The notes below the pieces were generated by a model. The model worked only from the letters and a program-made list of their open reading frames with translations, did no database searches and was not told the DNA's origin. Positions 39,651-48,972 of a stretch of DNA of 64,000 bases are shown in pieces. The DNA lies in contig NZ_JACIDW010000011.1 of NCBI RefSeq assembly GCF_014196505.1, forward strand, positions 1 to 64,000, read 5' to 3'. Source of the stretch: Rhizobium metallidurans. Its GTDB lineage: Bacteria; Pseudomonadota; Alphaproteobacteria; Rhizobiales; Rhizobiaceae. Position 1 is the stretch's first letter. The number at the start of each line of letters is the position of its first letter. The translations under genes and the position numbers were made by a program.

Positions 39651-40750
39651 TTCGGCACCCAGCGGGAAAAGAGGGACGTGGAGAGCGCGCGGCCCGGCGT
39701 GTTGCCGTCAAGTCCGGCCTCGCGGATCACCAGCTCTCCGGATTCGACCACGCCGCCGGCGCCGCGCATCGTCTCGCGCATCAGCTCATGGATGGAATAG
39801 AAGCTGGCGCGGATCGAATAGGCTGTCAGCACGAGGCCGACCGCCTTCGGCGACAGGATCTCGCGGCAGATGTCGAGCATGACGGGCAGGTGCTCGAACA
39901 GATGCCAGACTTCGCCATTCGGTCCGCGGCCGAACTTCGGCGGGTCCGTCAGAATGATGTCGTAGCTGTTTCCGCGGCGCTCCTCGCGCAGGATGAACTT
40001 CATCGCGTCTTCGCAGATCCAGCGGATCGGCGCTTTTTCAAGCCCGCTCAGCGCCTGGTTCTCGCGCGCCCAGCCGATCGCCTTCTTGGAGGCATCGACA
40101 TGCGTGACCTCGGCGCCGGCCGCGGCCGCCACCAGCGAGGCAACGCCCGTGTAGCCGAAAAGGTTCAGCACCTTCAGCGGCCGGCCGGCGGCTTCGACCT
40201 GCTGCTTCATCCACGTCCAGTGAACGATCTGCTCGGGAAACACGCCGACATGGCGAAACGACGTGAAGCGGCCGAGGAAATCGACGCCGAGAAGGTTGAG
40301 CGGCCAGGTCTCGCCCAGCGCTTCCTTGGGAAAACGCCAGCGGCCGGTCCCTTCCTCGTCGGTGTCGCCGGTAAAGGCCGCGTCGACCTTGTCCCAGACA
40401 TGGCTGGGAAACGACGGCTTCCACAGCGCCTGTCCTTCCGGGCGAATGATCCGGTAGGGGCCGTATTGCTCGAGCTTCTCCCCGTTACCGCTGTCGATCA
40501 GATGGAAATCGCCGGCGCCGAGGGATTCGAGAATGACGGGAACGCGCTCGGGCGGGCGCTCGCCGCTGCGCTCCATCAATGGGCGCTCCGGCGCCGCTGG
40601 CGCGGAGGCGGGCTCGCGCGCGGCCTGTTGCGGGGGCGCGGGCCTGTTCGCCGGCTTCGGCGGGCGGCTGTTGCCGCGCTCGTCGCCGCGGCGTCCACTG
40701 GCGGGGCCCGTGCCGGATTTCTGGCCCGGCCGGCGTTCTTTTTGTCTCAA
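39647..40750 (-). CDS. Class I SAM-dependent methyltransferase, RlmI/RlmK-like
   Basis: The 367-residue reading starts at TTG (40750) and has a basic, Pro/Arg-rich N-terminus of about 60 residues; an internal ATG at 40579 would remove most of it. The methyltransferase fold shows [29 protein letters not shown] and the catalytic region [11 protein letters not shown], as in rRNA m5C methyltransferases. It overlaps the SpoU-type gene by four bases, so two RNA methyltransferases and lspA share one transcript. Confidence 0.82.
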   Translation of the reverse strand: MRQKERRPGQKSGTGPASGRRGDERGNSRPPKPANRPAPPQQAAREPASAPAAPERPLMERSGERPPERVPVILESLGAGDFHLIDSGNGEKLEQYGPYRIIRPEGQALWKPSFPSHVWDKVDAAFTGDTDEEGTGRWRFPKEALGETWPLNLLGVDFLGRFTSFRHVGVFPEQIVHWTWMKQQVEAAGRPLKVLNLFGYTGVASLVAAAAGAEVTHVDASKKAIGWARENQALSGLEKAPIRWICEDAMKFILREERRGNSYDIILTDPPKFGRGPNGEVWHLFEHLPVMLDICREILSPKAVGLVLTAYSIRASFYSIHELMRETMRGAGGVVESGELVIREAGLDGNTPGRALSTSLFSRWVPK

Positions 40751-40867
40751 CGTGGTGTTCCGCGTGCTGAATTTGATAGAGCCCGTGCAAATAGCATCCC
40801 ATTTTCACCTTGGCAAAGCGCTTTCCCGCCGCGATATGTTCGATGACGTGAAAATGGGAGGATTGTG

Positions 40868-41320
40868 ATGGACTTCGTCGGACAAGAGCGTATCACCGCG
40901 CCGCGCGACGTCGTGTGGGCTGGCCTCAACGATCCCGATATCCTCAAGGAATGCATTCCCGGCTGCCAGTCGCTGGAGTTTACGGGTCCGAACGAGCTCG
41001 TCGCCACGATCAGGGTCAAGATCGGCATGGTGCCGCTGACTTTTACCGGCGAAATCCGCGTCTCCAACATCGATGCGCCATTGAGCTACACGCTTACGGC
41101 GGAAGGCAAGGGCAGCATCGCCGGCTTCGCCAGGGGATCGGCCGATGTAACGCTGGAGGACGATGGCGGCGAAACCATCCTGCATTTTCGCGCCGGCGCC
41201 GATGTCGGCGGCAAGATCGCCCAGCTTGGCGCCAGGCTGATCGATTCCTCGTCGCAAAAGCTCGCGCAACGCTTCTTTTCCGATTTCAACGCGGCCGTCA
41301 GTGCCAAGGCAGCGGAATAA
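40868..41320 (+). CDS. CoxG-like SRPBCC-domain protein
   Basis: The 150-residue protein (ATG at 40868 after GGGAGG; a GTG lies one codon earlier) matches the carbon monoxide dehydrogenase subunit G family: ITAPRDVVWAGLNDPDILKECIPGC at the start, then GKIAQLGARLIDSSSQKLAQRFF. CoxG-type proteins in Cox operons anchor CO dehydrogenase to the membrane or bind lipid-like ligands. No CO dehydrogenase genes are nearby and the C-terminal membrane anchor is absent, so the role is open. Confidence 0.8.
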   Translation: MDFVGQERITAPRDVVWAGLNDPDILKECIPGCQSLEFTGPNELVATIRVKIGMVPLTFTGEIRVSNIDAPLSYTLTAEGKGSIAGFARGSADVTLEDDGGETILHFRAGADVGGKIAQLGARLIDSSSQKLAQRFFSDFNAAVSAKAAE

Positions 41321-41390
41321 GAGGCCGTTGCCGAACAAGAGACCAACGAGGCAATTGGCAGCCCCTGCCGTCTCGGCTACATCCATAGCC

Positions 41391-41828
41391 ATGCACTGGA
41401 TCATCCGATCGCCAGAAAAGGCAGACCTGGAAGAGCTCGCGGATATCTATCTCGCGGTGCGTCGCGATACCTTCACCTGGGTCGATCCGCAGGCTTTCCG
41501 CCACGAGGATTTCGCGGCGCACACGCAGGGCGAACTGCTGTGGCTCGCCGAAATGCCGGACGGCGAGATATCGGGCTTCATGACGCTATGGTCGCCCGAC
41601 GACTTCATCCACATGCTCTATATCAGGAAACAGTATCGCGGCATCGGCGTCGGCCAGTCTCTTCTAAGGGCGCTGCCCTATTGGCCCGACAAGACCTACC
41701 GGCTGAAATGTCTCGACCGCAACGAGCGTGCCAAGGCCTTTTATCGCGCCCATGGCTTCGTGGTGACCGGCAAGGGGGCATCGCGTGAAGGCGAATACGA
41801 AGAGATGACCTTCTTTCCCGAGCGCTGA
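41391..41828 (+). CDS. GNAT-family N-acetyltransferase
   Basis: The 145-residue protein begins MHWIIRSPEKADLEELADIYL. It has the acetyl-CoA-binding segment LYIRKQYRGIGVGQSLL and the typical ERAKAFYRAHGFVVTG end. The substrate is unknown. It lies 70 bases after the CoxG-like gene on the same strand and converges with the HtrA-like gene, the stops being five bases apart. Confidence 0.82.
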   Translation: MHWIIRSPEKADLEELADIYLAVRRDTFTWVDPQAFRHEDFAAHTQGELLWLAEMPDGEISGFMTLWSPDDFIHMLYIRKQYRGIGVGQSLLRALPYWPDKTYRLKCLDRNERAKAFYRAHGFVVTGKGASREGEYEEMTFFPER

Positions 41829-41833
41829 GACTG

Positions 41834-42739
41834 TCACTGCATCTGCGGCTTGCGCAGGAAGCTGTTGCGATCGGCGGAGTGCACGCGCAGCCACGCCTCG
41901 CGGCCATCCCTCAGGATGCGCATGGGGATCTCTGCGCCGGCCGGGCCGCTGCTCCAGATCTTGCGGTAGAAGTCGGCCAGCCCGTCGACCTCTCCGTCGC
42001 GGATTTCCGAGATGACGTCGCCGCGTTTGAGCCCGGCCTGATCCGCCGGGCTGCCCTCGGCGACGCTCATCACGATCACGTCGCCGTTGCTTTCGGCCGA
42101 GAACGCGCCGAGCCAGGGGCGTGCCGGCTTGTTGACCTGGCCGCGCGTCGTCAGGTCGTCGAGAATGGGTGTCAGCAGGTTGATCGGGACGATCATGTTG
42201 ATATCGGCCACATCACCGCCCTGGCTCATCTGCAATCGCAGCGAACCGATCCCGATCAGCTTGCCCTCGCCATCGACAAGCGCCGCCCCGCCCCAGGAGG
42301 GGTGCGCGGGCGTGGTGAAGATCGCTTCGTCAAGCAGATATTCCCAGTAGCCGGCGAATTCCTGCTTGGCGACGATCCTGGCATCGACGAACTCGCCGGT
42401 CCCGTCGATCAGCATCACGGCCTGCCCAAGCTCGGCCGCCGTCGCGTCCCCGAATTCCAGCGCCGGCAGGTTGAGGGGGCCGAGCGCCTGCAAGAGGCCG
42501 AAGCCGGTCTCCTGGTCATAGCCGAGCGGATCGGCCGCCACGACCCGCCCGTCATGGGCGGTGAGCCACACTTCCTCGGCCTCGGTGATCAGATAGCCGA
42601 TCGTCAGCACCAGACCGCTGTCCTTGATGACCACGCCGTTGCCCTCGCGCCGCGTACCCAGCGTATCAGCCGTGAAGGCGTCATCGGGTATGGTGCTGCG
42701 GACGGCGACGACCGATTTCAGGATCTGATCTGTGTTCAT
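41834..42739 (-). CDS. HtrA-like protein lacking the catalytic triad (pseudoprotease) with PDZ domain
   Basis: Starting at 42739 (MNTDQILKSVVAV) gives 301 residues with no signal peptide. Residues 30-195 follow the trypsin-like core of DegP/HtrA. Aligned by eye, the triad positions hold Y49 instead of His (VLTIGYLITEA), G79 instead of Asp (DQETGFGLL) and W149 instead of Ser (HPSWGGAAL). A PDZ domain (about 208-290; PWLGAFSAE, SPADQAGLKRGDVI) follows. It is therefore expected to bind, not cut, peptides. It may be annotated elsewhere simply as a serine protease. Confidence 0.78.
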   Translation of the reverse strand: MNTDQILKSVVAVRSTIPDDAFTADTLGTRREGNGVVIKDSGLVLTIGYLITEAEEVWLTAHDGRVVAADPLGYDQETGFGLLQALGPLNLPALEFGDATAAELGQAVMLIDGTGEFVDARIVAKQEFAGYWEYLLDEAIFTTPAHPSWGGAALVDGEGKLIGIGSLRLQMSQGGDVADINMIVPINLLTPILDDLTTRGQVNKPARPWLGAFSAESNGDVIVMSVAEGSPADQAGLKRGDVISEIRDGEVDGLADFYRKIWSSGPAGAEIPMRILRDGREAWLRVHSADRNSFLRKPQMQ

Positions 42740-42909
42740 GGTTTCATCCTCATGAAGCGACGCGCTGAGGCAGTGAAACTGCTTTTCCAAAGACGGCCGC
42801 AACGGGTTCTATTGGACATAGCTATGAAGACAGGTGGCGCGGTGCAAGGCCTTGGCAAGCCGAAATCACCGGGCGCATTATGTCAGGCAATGCTGAAAAA
42901 CTTGAAGTG

Positions 42910-43242
42910 TTAGCGTGACGGCAGCTGTCCGGCGATGTCTTCGGAGCGCGCCTTGTGACGGTCGGCTTCGCCCTGCCAGCGAACGGCCTCCTTGGCCTCG
43001 TTGCGCGCCCGCTTGCGATGCTTGCCCTGGTTCACCCAGGTAACCGCCGAGCCCGCGAACATGCCGATGATGAGCGCGATGAACAGGAAGACGAAGAAGG
43101 GCGCCGATAGCGACAGCACCTGGTCCTCGGGCCGGAACGGATTGAACGCCAACGTCACGCTCTGCCGGTTGGCGACGCAAAAAATGATCAGGATGATGCC
43201 GAGCGGCAGCAAAATCAGGAGGTTGATAATCTTCTTCGCCAT
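42910..43242 (-). CDS. LapA-domain (DUF1049) membrane protein
   Basis: The 110-residue protein (start 43242 after GGAGG) has two membrane segments (about 6-24 and 48-68) and a basic helical C-terminus (KHRKRARNEAKEAVRWQGEADRH). This matches the LapA family; E. coli LapA pairs with LapB in LPS assembly control. No lapB is adjacent. The location just downstream of ihfB is the usual one across proteobacteria. Confidence 0.82.
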   Translation of the reverse strand: MAKKIINLLILLPLGIILIIFCVANRQSVTLAFNPFRPEDQVLSLSAPFFVFLFIALIIGMFAGSAVTWVNQGKHRKRARNEAKEAVRWQGEADRHKARSEDIAGQLPSR

Positions 43243-43364
43243 CGCAGGCCTCCACATGCTTGCGCACGCTCGTAAAAAGCGGCGCGTTGTTTCAGCCACA
43301 GGATAGAAAAGCTGTCGTGAAGTTCAAGTGCGGTTTCGTCGCGGGCGTGTGAGGCGGGCGGCGA

Positions 43365-43664
43365 TCAATCGTCCTGGTCGGCCTGTCCGGGGTTCAGCCG
43401 CTCGCGCAGCTCCTTGCCGGTCTTGAAGAACGGAACCCACTTCTCCTCGACGAACACGGTATCGCCGGTACGCGGGTTGCGGCCCGAGCGCGAGGGACGG
43501 TTCTTGACCGAAAAGGCGCCGAAACCGCGCAGCTCGACGCGGTTGCCCGCCGCCAGCGCATCGGTGATCTCGTCGAGAACCGCGTTCACGATATTTTCCA
43601 CATCGCGATGGTAAAGATGCGGGTTGCGAGCCGCAACTATCTGCACCAGCTCGGACTTGATCAC
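43365..43664 (-). CDS. ihfB: Integration host factor subunit beta
   Basis: The 99-residue protein is a full DNABII-family member: [23 protein letters not shown], then [26 protein letters not shown] with the DNA-bending arm. It pairs with IhfA to bend DNA at specific sites, assisting for example sigma-54 promoters. The gene order sppA-ihfB-lapA is common in alphaproteobacteria. Confidence 0.95.
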   Translation of the reverse strand: MIKSELVQIVAARNPHLYHRDVENIVNAVLDEITDALAAGNRVELRGFGAFSVKNRPSRSGRNPRTGDTVFVEEKWVPFFKTGKELRERLNPGQADQDD

Positions 43665-43693
43665 GGTGGCCCCCTTAAATTATTGATTTCTTA

Positions 43694-44644
43694 TCAATCA
43701 TTGCCAACCTGCCAAACTGAAACGAGCCCGTCAAGAAGCAACTTCTGCGGCAGAATTCCCGTGAGGTCCTGGCTTCTGGCGAGATCGCCGTATCCGAGAA
43801 GCGTCAGGATCTGCGAGGCCGCGCCTGCGAGCAGGAACGGCGTGGTGCTCTTCTTGTTCCAATCGATCTCGGGCAGGTCCTTGCTGACGTTCTTGGTGGC
43901 CAGATACGCCCGGATTTCGTCGTCGCCGCCGAGCTGGTCGACAAGCTTTGCCTTGAACGCCTGGCGTCCGGTGAAGATGCTGCCGTCGGCCAGTTTCAGC
44001 ACGTCCTCGCGTGGAAGCTTGCGGCGATCGGCGACCAGATCGACGAACCATGCGTAGCTATCGACGACCATGTTGTTGATCATCGCCTTGGCGTCGTCGC
44101 TCGCCGCATTGAAGGGCGAGGGTTCCGCCTTCAGCGGCGAGGACTTGATCGACTCCATCGAGACGCCGAGCTTGTCGAGCAGAGGCTTGACCTGCGGATA
44201 CTGGAAGATCACCCCGATCGAGCCGGTGATCGAGCTGTCGCCGGCGATGATCGTATCGCCGGCGGTGGCGATCATGTAGCCGGCCGATGCCGCGAGCGTG
44301 CGGATGTCGGAGACCACGGGCTTCTTGGCCGCGATCGCGCGGATCGCCTTGAAGATCCGCTCGCCGCCATAGGTCGTCCCGCCGGGCGAGGAAATGGAAA
44401 CGACGAGCGCCTTCACCGCATCGTCGTCCTTGATCTTGTCCAGACGCTCGAGCAGTTCCTTGTCGTCGGTGATCAGGCCGGAGATCGTCACCCGCGCAAC
44501 ATGCGGGCGCCGGTTGGCGTTGTCGGCGAACAGGAAGCCGTAAAGGGCGAGCGCGAGCCCGAGCAGCAGCAGCACGGCCACCACCCGCCAGAAGCCGACC
44601 TTGCGGCGTAGTCTGCGGCGATCCGCGATCATGGAACTGTCCAT
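43694..44644 (-). CDS. sppA: Signal peptide peptidase SppA, short type
   Basis: The 316-residue protein has one membrane helix (about 19-40). The Ser-Lys dyad is S120 in LAASAGYMIA and K172 in SPLKAEPSPF, with the oxyanion region ISSPGGTTYGGE. It degrades released signal peptides at the inner membrane. The single catalytic domain matches the SppA36K/archaeal type rather than the 67-kDa E. coli form. It diverges from lptC. Confidence 0.93.
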   Translation of the reverse strand: MDSSMIADRRRLRRKVGFWRVVAVLLLLGLALALYGFLFADNANRRPHVARVTISGLITDDKELLERLDKIKDDDAVKALVVSISSPGGTTYGGERIFKAIRAIAAKKPVVSDIRTLAASAGYMIATAGDTIIAGDSSITGSIGVIFQYPQVKPLLDKLGVSMESIKSSPLKAEPSPFNAASDDAKAMINNMVVDSYAWFVDLVADRRKLPREDVLKLADGSIFTGRQAFKAKLVDQLGGDDEIRAYLATKNVSKDLPEIDWNKKSTTPFLLAGAASQILTLLGYGDLARSQDLTGILPQKLLLDGLVSVWQVGND

Positions 44645-44855
44645 CTATTCCTCCGGTCGGCAAGTCTCACACAACTCTTTTGACGTAGAGTGCAATAGAT
44701 ATGCGGAAACGCTGTGTCGATTGGTTTTGCGGTTTTCTTGCTTGTTGCAGAAAAAAATCCATATTGGCAAGTCAGTGTAATAATGCGAAACGAACTGTGA
44801 TCGGGCGAAAGCGCTCCCTATATGCGCCGTCCTATCATCGACACGGACCGAATGA

Positions 44856-45521
44856 ATGCTCAACACCTTGGATAATGGCGGGCAGGCTGCCTATGCCAAG
44901 CCTGCGCAAAGCGCCTATGGCGCGGCGCGGTTTCACTCCCAGCGCGTCCGCCGGCTGAAGGTTCTGCTGCCTGTCGCCGCCGTGATCGTCTCGCTCGCCT
45001 TCATCGGCGTCTCGGTGATCCGCACCTATCTGCCCGAGAACATCAAGATCGAGGGCGCCAAGATCGAGAACGGCAAGGTCGTGATGCTGAAACCGGCGAT
45101 CGCCGGTCGCAACGCCGCCGGCATCAACTATTCGATGCTCGCCGAACGGGCGCTGCAGGACATCAAGAATCCGAACCTGATCTCGCTCGAAACCGTCAAG
45201 GCCGTGGTTCCGGTCAAGGACGATCTGGTCGCCCGCGTCGAGGCGACAACCGCCGATTATGACCGCGCGACCGACAACCTCAATATCACCTCGCCCTTCG
45301 TCATCAACATGAGTGACGGCCTGACCGCCAAGTTCCAGACGGCGCAGGTCGATGTCAAAGGCGGAAAGCTCATCACCAGCGACCCCGTCGACATCAAAAA
45401 AGATGGCGCTTCTGTTGTTGCGCGCTCGCTCAAGATGACAGATAAGGGACGGACGATCACGTTCGAGGGGAGCGTTCGAATGAACGTGAATCCCACCGTT
45501 ATTCGCAAACAGGGCACTTAA
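44856..45521 (+). CDS. lptC: LPS export protein LptC
   Basis: The 221-residue protein has a cytoplasmic N-terminus (36 residues), one membrane helix (RLKVLLPVAAVIVSLAFIGV) and a periplasmic jellyroll domain (LENIKIEG onwards, with VINMSDGLTAKFQTAQVDV). LptC joins LptBFG to the LptA bridge. It is the first gene of the lptC-lptA-lptB-rpoN run; lptA begins 13 bases later. A 211-base promoter region separates it from sppA. Confidence 0.92.
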   Translation: MLNTLDNGGQAAYAKPAQSAYGAARFHSQRVRRLKVLLPVAAVIVSLAFIGVSVIRTYLPENIKIEGAKIENGKVVMLKPAIAGRNAAGINYSMLAERALQDIKNPNLISLETVKAVVPVKDDLVARVEATTADYDRATDNLNITSPFVINMSDGLTAKFQTAQVDVKGGKLITSDPVDIKKDGASVVARSLKMTDKGRTITFEGSVRMNVNPTVIRKQGT

Positions 45522-45534
45522 CACCCGGGTCACC

Positions 45535-46155
45535 ATGGCAAAAGATTGTCGCATTTCTACCCGCAAGGCGGGCGCAGTATTCACGAACGGTGCGCTTGCA
45601 CTCCTGCTGTTGGCCGGAGCCGCGATGGCGCAGGCGACAACCAGCCAGATGAGCGGGCTGCAGCTCAACAAGGATCAGCCGATCCAGATCGAAAGCGACA
45701 AGCTCGAGATCAAGGATCAGGAACGCATCGCCGATTTCACCGGCAACGTGAAGGTCGTCCAGGGGACGACCACGTTGCAGGCCGGTCAAATGCGGGTGTT
45801 CTACAAGGCGAAGGATGCCGCCACCGATGGTAGCGCGCCGGCCACCAAGGCCGCCGAAAGCGCGACACCGGCATCCGGCCTCTCGTCGAGCAGCGCCGAC
45901 ATCGACCGCATCCTCGTCTCGAACAAGGTGTTCCTCACCTCCGGCACGCAGACCGCGACCGCCGACAACGGTTCGTTCGACATGGCAAAGCAGCTCTTCG
46001 TCCTGAAGGGCGACAAGGTCGTTCTGACGGATGGCGGAAACGTCTTCACAGGATGCCAGCTGACGGTGCAGATGGCGACGGGTCAGGCACAACTGGAAAG
46101 CTGCGGGGGCCGCGTCCAGATTCAGCTCGATCCGCAATCCCAGAAAAAGAACTGA
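45535..46155 (+). CDS. lptA: LPS transport periplasmic protein LptA
   Basis: The 206-residue protein has a signal peptide (to about residue 33, AAMAQA) and the OstA-like fold ([29 protein letters not shown]). A Ser/Ala/Thr-rich insert (about 95-118, [16 protein letters not shown]) is absent from E. coli LptA. It forms the periplasmic bridge carrying LPS to LptDE. lptB starts 13 bases later. Confidence 0.93.
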   Translation: MAKDCRISTRKAGAVFTNGALALLLLAGAAMAQATTSQMSGLQLNKDQPIQIESDKLEIKDQERIADFTGNVKVVQGTTTLQAGQMRVFYKAKDAATDGSAPATKAAESATPASGLSSSSADIDRILVSNKVFLTSGTQTATADNGSFDMAKQLFVLKGDKVVLTDGGNVFTGCQLTVQMATGQAQLESCGGRVQIQLDPQSQKKN

Positions 46156-46168
46156 CCCCGGCCAGCAC

Positions 46169-46978
46169 GTGAAATTATTCTCGCTATCGAATATGTTCGG
46201 CAAGACCGGGCAACAGGCCGCCGCAGATGGCGGTGCCGTTGACAAGAGCCGCTATCAGGGCACCCTGATCGCGCGCGGTCTGACGAAGACATACAGCACC
46301 CGGCGCGTCGTCAACGGCGTTTCGCTGGTCGTGCGTCGTGGCGAGGCCGTGGGCCTTCTCGGCCCGAACGGTGCCGGCAAGACGACCTGTTTCTACATGA
46401 TCACCGGTCTGGTCCCCGTCGACGAGGGCACGATCGAGATCGACGGCAACGACGTCACGTCGATGCCGATGTATCGCCGCTCGCGCCTCGGCGTCGGATA
46501 TCTGCCGCAGGAAGCCTCGATCTTTCGCGGGCTGACGGTCGAGGAAAACATCCGCGCCGTCCTCGAGGTGCATGTGAAGGACAGGGCGCAGCGCGAGAAG
46601 AAGCTCGACGAACTTCTCGACGAGTTTCACATCCGCAAGCTGCGCAAGAGCGCCGCCGTATCCCTGTCCGGCGGTGAGCGCCGGCGCCTGGAAATCGCCC
46701 GCGCGCTGGCCACCGACCCGACATTCATGCTGCTCGACGAGCCTTTCGCCGGTGTCGATCCGATCTCGGTGTCGGACATCCAGAACCTCGTCCACCATCT
46801 GACGGCGCGCGGCATCGGTGTCTTGATTACCGACCACAATGTCCGCGAGACGCTCGGCCTGATCGATCGTGCCTATATTATCCATGCCGGCGAAGTGCTG
46901 ACGCATGGTCGGGCGAACGATATTGTCAACAATGCGGAAGTCCGCAGGCTTTATCTCGGCGACAACTTCAGCCTCTGA
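46169..46978 (+). CDS. lptB: LPS export ABC transporter ATPase LptB
   Basis: The 269-residue protein has Walker [10 protein letters not shown], the Q-loop [13 protein letters not shown], the ABC signature LSGGERRR and Walker [13 protein letters not shown]. The apparent start is GTG at 46169; the ATG at 46193 is a possible alternative. The N-terminal 30 residues are extra relative to E. coli LptB. It powers LPS extraction with LptFG, which are not in the window. rpoN follows, as in most proteobacteria. Confidence 0.95.
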   Translation: MKLFSLSNMFGKTGQQAAADGGAVDKSRYQGTLIARGLTKTYSTRRVVNGVSLVVRRGEAVGLLGPNGAGKTTCFYMITGLVPVDEGTIEIDGNDVTSMPMYRRSRLGVGYLPQEASIFRGLTVEENIRAVLEVHVKDRAQREKKLDELLDEFHIRKLRKSAAVSLSGGERRRLEIARALATDPTFMLLDEPFAGVDPISVSDIQNLVHHLTARGIGVLITDHNVRETLGLIDRAYIIHAGEVLTHGRANDIVNNAEVRRLYLGDNFSL

Positions 46979-47153
46979 TAGCTCACCCATGTAATCGCGG
47001 GGCCTTCGCAGCGGAAATTCACCTTCCCGCATAGTTCCGCTTGACCAAATAGCATAAAAAAGCAATTTTTGGGCCAACTTGGATATCAGTGGTCTTGGCC
47101 CCGTTATAGGACACTGTTTCCCGGAGGAACCGAGCGGGAGTTTTGCGTCCATC

Positions 47154-48716
47154 ATGGCACTTTCGGCCAATTTATACCTGCGCCAAAGCCAATCGCTGGT
47201 GATGACACCACAGCTGATGCAATCCATCCAGCTGCTTCAGATGACGCACTTCGAACTCACCCAGTTCATCGCCCAGGAAGTCGAAAAGAATCCACTGCTC
47301 GAGTTTCCGTCAAATGACGCCGAAACGGGCAGTGATCGCGCCGGCGATGACGACGATGGCCATTCCCGGCAGGCCGAAGAACAAAGCTTCGACGAAGAAT
47401 ACGACAGCCGCTCCGAAGTCATGTCGGGTGACTGGTCCGATCGCGCCGATGGCGCCGGCGCCGTCAGGATGAGCGACGAACTCGACGCCAACTACGCCAA
47501 CGTCTTTCCCGACGACGGCGTGCCGCAGCGGCCCGACGCGCCCGAACTGATCAGCCAGTGGAAATCGATGCCGGGCGGCGGCGAGGGGGCGGATGGCTAC
47601 GACCTCGACGATTTCGTCGCCGGCCAGGTCTCGCTGCGCGACCATCTTGCCCAGCAGATGCCTTTCGTCCTGCCCGATATGGGCGACCAGCTTATCGGCC
47701 AGTATCTCGCCGACCAGCTGGACGAGGCAGGTTATCTCCATGCCGATCTGAATGAAGCGGCCGAACGGCTCGGCGCCGGCATGGCCGATGTCGAGCGGGT
47801 TTTGGCCACGCTGCAGACGCTCGATCCGCCCGGCGTTTTCGCGCGCAATCTATCGGAATGCCTGGCGATCCAGCTTCGCCAGAAGGACCGCCTCGATCCG
47901 GCCATGCAGGCTTTCGTCGGCAATCTCGAATTGCTGGCCCGTCGTGACTTCGCGACGCTGAAGCGGCTCTGCGGCGTCGACGAAGAGGACCTCCTCGACA
48001 TGCTGAGCGAGATCCGCCAGCTGAACCCCAAGCCGGGCAGCGGCTTCGAGACGGCGGTGTCCGAAGCGATCATGCCCGACGTCGTCGTGCGGCCGAGCTC
48101 CGATGGCAGCTGGCTGGTGGAACTGAACCCGGATACGCTGCCGCGTGTCCTCGTGAACCAGGCCTATTTCGCCAAGGTCACCAAGAACGGCGACGACCAC
48201 GCTTTCCTGTCGGAGTGCCTGCAGACGGCCAACTGGCTGACGCGCAGCCTCGATCAGCGCGCCAAGACGATCATGAAGGTGGCGACCGAAATCGTCCGCC
48301 AGCAGGATGCCTTCCTGCTCCACGGCGTCGATCACCTGCGCCCGCTCAACCTGAAGACGGTGGCCGAGGCGATCAAGATGCATGAATCGACCGTCAGCCG
48401 CGTGACGTCGAACAAGTACATGCTGACGCCGCGCGGCCTGTTCGAGCTCAAATATTTCTTCACGGTGTCGATCAGCGCGGTCGAAGGCGGCGACAGCCAT
48501 TCGGCCGAGGCCGTGCGTCACAGGATCCGCGCGCTGATCGCGCAGGAGAGCCCCGACGCCGTACTCTCAGATGATGATATCGTAGACATCCTAAAGGGGA
48601 GTGGGGTGGAGCTTGCTCGCCGGACGGTGGCGAAGTATCGTGAAGCCATGAATATCGCTTCCTCCGTCCAGCGCCGGCGGGAAAAGCGAGCGCTCGCGAA
48701 GGTCGCGGGCTTCTGA
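47154..48716 (+). CDS. rpoN: RNA polymerase sigma-54 factor
   Basis: The start at 47154 (MALSANLYLRQSQSLVMTPQLMQSIQLLQM) gives 520 residues. Region I is the Gln/Leu-rich activator-interacting domain, region II is acidic (about 60-130), and region III carries the core- and DNA-binding parts with the RpoN box ARRTVAKYRE near the C-terminus. It directs transcription at -24/-12 promoters with enhancer-binding proteins. A TTGACC hexamer at 47041 may be part of its own promoter in the 175-base gap after lptB. Confidence 0.97.
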   Translation: MALSANLYLRQSQSLVMTPQLMQSIQLLQMTHFELTQFIAQEVEKNPLLEFPSNDAETGSDRAGDDDDGHSRQAEEQSFDEEYDSRSEVMSGDWSDRADGAGAVRMSDELDANYANVFPDDGVPQRPDAPELISQWKSMPGGGEGADGYDLDDFVAGQVSLRDHLAQQMPFVLPDMGDQLIGQYLADQLDEAGYLHADLNEAAERLGAGMADVERVLATLQTLDPPGVFARNLSECLAIQLRQKDRLDPAMQAFVGNLELLARRDFATLKRLCGVDEEDLLDMLSEIRQLNPKPGSGFETAVSEAIMPDVVVRPSSDGSWLVELNPDTLPRVLVNQAYFAKVTKNGDDHAFLSECLQTANWLTRSLDQRAKTIMKVATEIVRQQDAFLLHGVDHLRPLNLKTVAEAIKMHESTVSRVTSNKYMLTPRGLFELKYFFTVSISAVEGGDSHSAEAVRHRIRALIAQESPDAVLSDDDIVDILKGSGVELARRTVAKYREAMNIASSVQRRREKRALAKVAGF

Positions 48717-48773
48717 AGAGTTCGGTCTGTTCCGGCCGACGCGTCCCGCCCCCGCGAGAAAACAGGGCCCGTG

Positions 48774-48802
48774 TTGACTTTTTGGTAACTTCTGGCTAGA
48801 AG
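48774..48802 (+). promoter_or_regulatory. Possible housekeeping promoter of hpf
   Basis: TTGACT (48774-48779) and TAGAAG (48797-48802) are 17 bases apart. The -35 is nearly ideal and the -10 is fair. The 256-base gap before hpf allows independent transcription from rpoN. I see no -24/-12 promoter here. Confidence 0.45.
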
Positions 48803-48972
48803 CCGCGCCAAATTGACGCTGTGACTGGCGTTAGAGGTTATCCCCATCAATCCAAAGGGCGCCCACAGCCGAGAACTTCGGCCGATCTTGCTTGAGATTG
48901 CGCGAAGTGCTTGGATGAGAGTCAGGCTTGGCGTAAACTGGTACTCGCAAACCACATAAGAAGGGAAACTCC

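Noticed and set aside
38790..39711. Long frame joined upstream of lspA
   Set aside because: The upstream part is a shifted frame through the SpoU-type gene; lspA begins at 38793.
48717..48972. Sigma-54 promoter before hpf
   Set aside because: Several TGG or GC pairs occur, but none with the TGGCAC-N5-TTGC layout.
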